Shown: positions 32,080-34,952 of the stretch, piece after piece | Layout of the letters: every line of letters starts with the position of its first letter | Position numbering within the stretch: the stretch's first letter is position 1 | DNA from: Streptomyces carpinensis | GTDB lineage: Bacteria; Actinomycetota; Actinomycetes; Streptomycetales; Streptomycetaceae | Direction: 5' to 3' | DNA length: 34,952 nucleotides | Assembly: GCF_002154505.1 (NCBI RefSeq) | Contig: NZ_MUBM01000151.1 | Location: 1-34,952 of the forward strand | Program-made: the position numbers and the translations under genes | The notes under the pieces: model-generated | The model's database searches: none | What the model saw: only the letters and a program-made list of their open reading frames with translations | What the model was told of the DNA's origin: nothing

Positions 32080-32991
32080 TCAGTGCGGTGTGCCCGGATT
32101 CGTCGCGGCGGCGAGCTTCGAGGGGTTCATCATCCACAGCACTCGGTCGATGCCGTCTGTGGTGACGCTCACCGTGACGACGGCGAACAGCTCTCCGTCC
32201 CGGGACAGACGCATCGCGGGCCGGCCGTTGGCCTGAGCCGGCTCCACCGTGACGCCGGTCCAGAACCTGTCGGCGAACGCGTGGACGTACCGCGCCACAC
32301 GGTGACGGCCCGTCACCGGGAACTTCGAGGCGCGCACGGCACCTCCGCCGTCGGAGTAGGAGATGACGTCCTGGGCGAACAGCTCTTCCAGCGCGGTCAC
32401 GTTCCCCGTCTTCGCGGCCGCCAGGAAGGCGGTCAGGAACCGCTCGTGGTCGGCGGCCGGCACACTGGCCCGTTTCTCCGCGGCCAGCAGTTTCCGTGCC
32501 CGGCTCACCAGTTGGCGCACGTTCGCCTGAGTCTGGCCGATGACCTCGGCGATCTGCTCATACGGGTAGTCGAACGCCTCCCGGAGCACATAGGCCGCCC
32601 GTTGCGTGGGGGTGAGTTTCTCCAGCAGCATCAGCACCGCGACCTCCAGAGCCTCCCCACGTTCGGCGCCCAGGGCCGGGTCACCACTGGTGTCGACCGG
32701 CTCCGGCAGCCACGGACCGACATAGGTCTCGCGGCGGACCCTCGCGGACTGCAGGGCGTTGATCGCGAGCCGTGTCGTCATGGTGGTGAGGAACGCGTGC
32801 GGATTGCGGACCGTGGAGCGATCGTAGGTCTGCCACCGGATCCAGACCTCCTGGACGATGTCCTCCGCCTCGCTGACGCTGCCCATCATGCGGTAGGCGA
32901 TCCCGAACATGCGAGCACGAGCGGTGCTGAACACCGCCTCTGCCTGCTGGAGGTTCTCGACGTCTTCCACTGGATCGTTCTCGGACGGCAA
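32080..32991 (-). CDS. ECF41-family RNA polymerase sigma factor
   Basis: The 303-residue protein has sigma region 2 (MFGIAYRMMGSVSEAEDIVQ, EVWIRW), region 4 (RAAYVLREAFDYPYEQIAEV, QLVSRARKLL) and a C-terminal SnoaL-like extension. It carries the ECF41 signatures: WLPEPV in the linker, DGGGAV in the extension and NPSKL (variant of NPDKL) at the end. In this family the extension replaces a separate anti-sigma factor. ECF41 genes usually adjoin an oxidoreductase, epimerase or carboxymuconolactone decarboxylase target, and the NAD(P)-binding protein at 33135 fits. The start shown is TTG at 32991; GTG at 32970 is an alternative. Confidence 0.93.
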   Translation of the reverse strand: MPSENDPVEDVENLQQAEAVFSTARARMFGIAYRMMGSVSEAEDIVQEVWIRWQTYDRSTVRNPHAFLTTMTTRLAINALQSARVRRETYVGPWLPEPVDTSGDPALGAERGEALEVAVLMLLEKLTPTQRAAYVLREAFDYPYEQIAEVIGQTQANVRQLVSRARKLLAAEKRASVPAADHERFLTAFLAAAKTGNVTALEELFAQDVISYSDGGGAVRASKFPVTGRHRVARYVHAFADRFWTGVTVEPAQANGRPAMRLSRDGELFAVVTVSVTTDGIDRVLWMMNPSKLAAATNPGTPH

Positions 32992-33134
32992 CGTGTGTGA
33001 CCTTTGCTCATCGGTGGGTTCGCCGGCTGTCGAGACCTCGCGCGCGAGTGCCGCGACGGCGTCGGGAATCGACTGCTCGGCCCGTCTTCCTGCGGCCCAG
33101 GACCGGGCCGCAGGGGCCGACTCGCGGCGCCGGG

Positions 33135-33866
33135 TCAGGAGAGCCAGTCGGTGTAGCGGGTGGCGGCGATCCGGGCGTCCTTCGGGGCGACGATGACGTC
33201 GCCGGGGACGGCGGCGAACATACCGGCGTCGTCGTCGGTGACGACGTTGCGCCCGTCGCCCTTGGCCGTGATGGTGATCCGGCCCAGCTCGTCGAGGGGG
33301 TAGACGTCGGGACCCGCGATGTTGAGGACGCCGTTCAGAGGGCTGCCCGCGGCGACCTCCGCGACGGCACTGGAGACGTCGTCGGCGGCGATCGGCTGGA
33401 TCGGGGTGCGCGGCAGGCGGACGGTGTCGCCTTCCGTGGTCATGGCCAGAGTCGCGTCCATGAACTCCATGAACTGCGTGGCGCGGACGATGGAATAGGG
33501 GATCGTCCCTGCCTTGAGCATGTCTTCCTGGAGCACCTTCGCCCGGTAGTAGTCCAGGTCGGGCACCTGGTCCACACCGACGATGGAGAGGATGACGACG
33601 TGCCCGACGTGGGCCTTCGCGCTCGCGGTGAGGATGTTCTCCATCGAGGTGCGGAAGAAGTCGAGCGAGGCGGCGTCGAAGGTCGGGGAGTTCGTCAGGT
33701 TGATGACGACGTCGGCGCCCGCCACGGCCTCCTCCAGTCCCTGGCCCTCGATGATGTCCACGCCGGTGGACAGGGAGTGCGGGACGGCCTCGTGCCCGGC
33801 CGCGTTCAGCTTCTTGACGACCTGCGACCCGATCAGCCCGGTTCCACCGATGACAGCGAGTTTCAT
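33135..33866 (-). CDS. NAD(P)-binding NmrA/epimerase-like protein
   Basis: The 243-residue atypical SDR starts MKLAVIGGTGLIGSQVVKKL, with the GGTGLIG dinucleotide loop. INLTNSPTF, a central STxx-like region and DYYRAKVLQEDMLKAGTIPY place it with NmrA/SDR_a5 proteins (quinone or ether reductases, or redox sensors). YYRAK may supply the YxxxK pair. AAGGAGG precedes the ATG at 33866. It lies 143 bases upstream of the ECF41 gene in the same direction and is the probable target of that sigma factor, as epimerase-like proteins commonly are in ECF41 loci. No clear TGTCACA-type -35 was found in the right orientation upstream. Confidence 0.88.
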   Translation of the reverse strand: MKLAVIGGTGLIGSQVVKKLNAAGHEAVPHSLSTGVDIIEGQGLEEAVAGADVVINLTNSPTFDAASLDFFRTSMENILTASAKAHVGHVVILSIVGVDQVPDLDYYRAKVLQEDMLKAGTIPYSIVRATQFMEFMDATLAMTTEGDTVRLPRTPIQPIAADDVSSAVAEVAAGSPLNGVLNIAGPDVYPLDELGRITITAKGDGRNVVTDDDAGMFAAVPGDVIVAPKDARIAATRYTDWLS

Positions 33867-34354
33867 GGCATGGTCCTCCTTACGATGACTGTGTCCGATA
33901 TATGCATTGGTGGCCGTGGATGTCACCAGGCCGCGCCGGTGACGACGGCGCAGGCGCCGCACACGCTCTCGCGAGTGCGGCGCGTGCCCGCGGTGGCGCT
34001 CACCGTGCCACCGGCAGTGAGCGCCACGTCGAGGGGCCCGAGGACACCGTCCAAGGACACCCGCATGCTCTCCGGATCCGCCTCGTGAAGAGGGGGACCT
34101 GCGGTTGTGCCGTGTCGGCCGACGCATCTTTGACAAGACGAGAAGGCTTCCTGTGACAAGGGTGAGAGTGTGACGTGTGTCTCAGGGGTGTCCTGAGTGG
34201 TCGGGCATGCCGGCAAGCGGCCGACCGAGAATGACGGCGCCGAGGTGGCCGAGGGTGAGGACGATGGCTACGGTGCGCAGGGCATGGGCGATCTGCCGGC
34301 GATCGCGTACGGTCGCCCGGTCGGCCGGGGGAGCCTGGGTCGGCTGGAAATGAG

Positions 34355-34385
34355 AAGCCCGGCCCGATTACGGCGGGCCGGGTTT
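34355..34385. terminator. Hairpin terminator, first of a repeated pair
   Basis: AAGCCCGGCCCG pairs with CGGGCCGGGTTT (one G-T pair) around ATTACGG. On the minus strand it follows the partial gene at 34495. Its core is repeated almost exactly at 34442-34464. Confidence 0.7.
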
Positions 34386-34439
34386 CTCTGGTGTGTGTCT
34401 GTGTGTCGGGTGTCTGTGTCGTGTGTTCGGTTGCGGTGT

Positions 34440-34464
34440 CCGGCCTGATTACGGCGGGCCGGGG
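34440..34464. terminator. Hairpin terminator, second copy
   Basis: CCGGCC..GATTACGG..GGCCGG lies 31 bases beyond the stop codon of the minus-strand gene at 34495. GGCCTGATTACGGCGGGCC matches the copy at 34361 at all but one base, so the pair is a direct duplication of a terminator-like element. Confidence 0.65.
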
Positions 34465-34494
34465 TGCTGCGTCGTCGGCGTCGTACGGCCGGCT

Positions 34495-34952
34495 CTAGTA
34501 GTCGCCCCCGTCGTCGCCGCGGTCGTCGCCCCGGTCGCCGCGGTCGTCGCCCCGGTCGCCCCGGTCGCCGAAGTCGTCCCGGTCTTCGAAGTCGAAGCGC
34601 TTGACGATGCGGAAGCTGCCGACCACGCCGTCCTTGACCTTCACGCCGCCGTGGACGCGCTTGACGAAGACGCCGTCGCTCTGGCTCCACGGGCCGACGG
34701 TGGCGATGGGGGCGCCGTTGTCGCACGTGACCCCACGGAAGAACTCGACGGTCTTGCGGCTGTCGTTGCGGATGTTGAAGCTGTTGGAGCCCAGGCCGCT
34801 GACCACGGTGATGCAGCCGTTGGGGTGGGCGGAGTAGGACCGCTCGTTGATGTGGATCCAGCCCTCCTCGTGGTGCCTGCGGCGGTGCTCGCCTCGGTTG
34901 CCGTGGTTGTTGTTGCCCTCGTTGCCCTTGGTGTTGTTGTTGGTGTTGTTGT
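34495..34952 (-). CDS. Secreted-looking protein with Asn-rich and Asp-Arg-Gly-rich ends, partial
   Basis: The frame is open to the right edge, so the N-terminus (and any signal peptide) is outside the window. What is seen: an Asn/Gly/Thr-rich linker (NNTNNNTKGNEGNNNHGNRG), a basic stretch, then a compact domain with two Cys (AHPNGCITVVSGLGSNSFNI and VEFFRGVTCDNG) that may form a disulfide, and a C-terminal tail of repeated DDRGDRG units ending GGDY. The tail is encoded by near-exact repeats of a GTCGTCGCCCCGGTCGCC type unit. No family was recognised. Extracellular location is inferred from the linker, the Cys pair and composition. A GTG at 34804-34806 should not be read as the start because the frame continues upstream. 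Confidence 0.75.
   Translation of the reverse strand, partial: NNTNNNTKGNEGNNNHGNRGEHRRRHHEEGWIHINERSYSAHPNGCITVVSGLGSNSFNIRNDSRKTVEFFRGVTCDNGAPIATVGPWSQSDGVFVKRVHGGVKVKDGVVGSFRIVKRFDFEDRDDFGDRGDRGDDRGDRGDDRGDDGGDY

Larger units (their letters stand above)
33867..34494. other. 628-base intergenic stretch
   Basis: No convincing gene was found. A 47-codon minus-strand frame (33923-34066) and a hydrophobic minus-strand frame without a start (about 34198-34345, ALRTVAIVLTLGHLGAVILG) may be debris; the latter looks like one membrane helix. The stretch includes an AT-rich promoter-like patch upstream of 33866 (CGATATATGCAT, 33896-33907), a small CTCAGG/CCTGAG hairpin (34181-34197), a GT-rich run (34386-34440) and the tandem hairpins annotated separately. 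Confidence 0.5.

Noticed and set aside
33923..34066. A 47-codon minus-strand ORF
   Set aside because: The ribosome binding site is too close to the start, there is no homology, and the composition gives no support.
34197..34448. An 83-codon plus-strand ORF before the right-hand terminators
   Set aside because: It runs through both the hairpin and the GT-rich run, and its protein has no domain features.
1..34952. CRISPR arrays, tRNA or rRNA genes
   Set aside because: No regularly spaced repeats, cloverleaf sequences with T-loop motifs or rRNA signatures were noticed. A covariance-model search would be needed to be certain.

Overview
The window is high-GC actinobacterial DNA, most like Streptomyces. 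It has strong third-position GC bias, frequent GTG starts, a SpoIIE-type phosphatase with an anti-sigma-like ATPase domain, an ECF41 sigma factor and several TetR/LysR/GntR regulators. No rRNA, tRNA, CRISPR array or insertion sequence was recognised.

Positions 1-23,760 look like an accessory catabolic island. It holds a FadR-type GntR regulator (2834-3622), two bicupin proteins (3741-4751 and 14318-15451), an EutA-like reactivating ATPase (12688-14283), a five-gene import/MFS operon with two paralogous binding proteins (6027-12480), a [2Fe-2S] ferredoxin (16155-16472), its likely reductase (22447-23715), a 4,5-dihydroxyphthalate-decarboxylase-like protein (17997-18947), an RpiB-like isomerase, a class II aldolase/decarboxylase, an ornithine-cyclodeaminase-family protein, a zinc alcohol dehydrogenase, two SDRs and a LysR regulator. 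Directly behind the ferredoxin lies the wreck of a Rieske oxygenase large subunit (16551-17119) with a nonsense codon, frameshifts and loss of the whole catalytic middle.

The transcription units of the island are tied together by a dyad, TGGT-N3-ACCA. It is perfect at 3691, 12653, 15520 and 18964 and degenerate at 16065, 23746 and probably 2759-2777. Most copies overlap a TATGGT/TATAAT -10-like hexamer. This is the operator shape of FadR-subfamily GntR repressors, so the local GntR protein probably controls the island. The likely original role is uptake and oxidation of an aromatic or other carboxylated substrate. The substrate cannot be read from the sequence, and the initial oxygenase appears dead here.

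Positions 23,894-30,372 are regulatory and stress-type genes: a TetR regulator overlapping a PAS-GAF-PP2C-HATPase protein, a second TetR regulator preceded by a five-codon ORF with an excellent ribosome binding site, an aldo/keto reductase with two identical palindromes upstream, and a membrane PP2C phosphatase. Positions 30,518-33,866 hold a broken FAD monooxygenase, a truncated sigma factor (region 4 plus SnoaL-like domain), an intact ECF41 sigma factor and an NAD(P)-binding epimerase-like protein. A partial secreted-looking protein with low-complexity ends runs off the right edge.

At least five gene relics occur: a Pch2/TRIP13-like AAA+ ATPase, phosphoglycerate mutase, Rieske oxygenase, a decarboxylase C-terminus and an FAD monooxygenase. 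The window is a decaying accessory region, possibly near a chromosome arm, in which the regulator, operators and many auxiliary genes remain intact.
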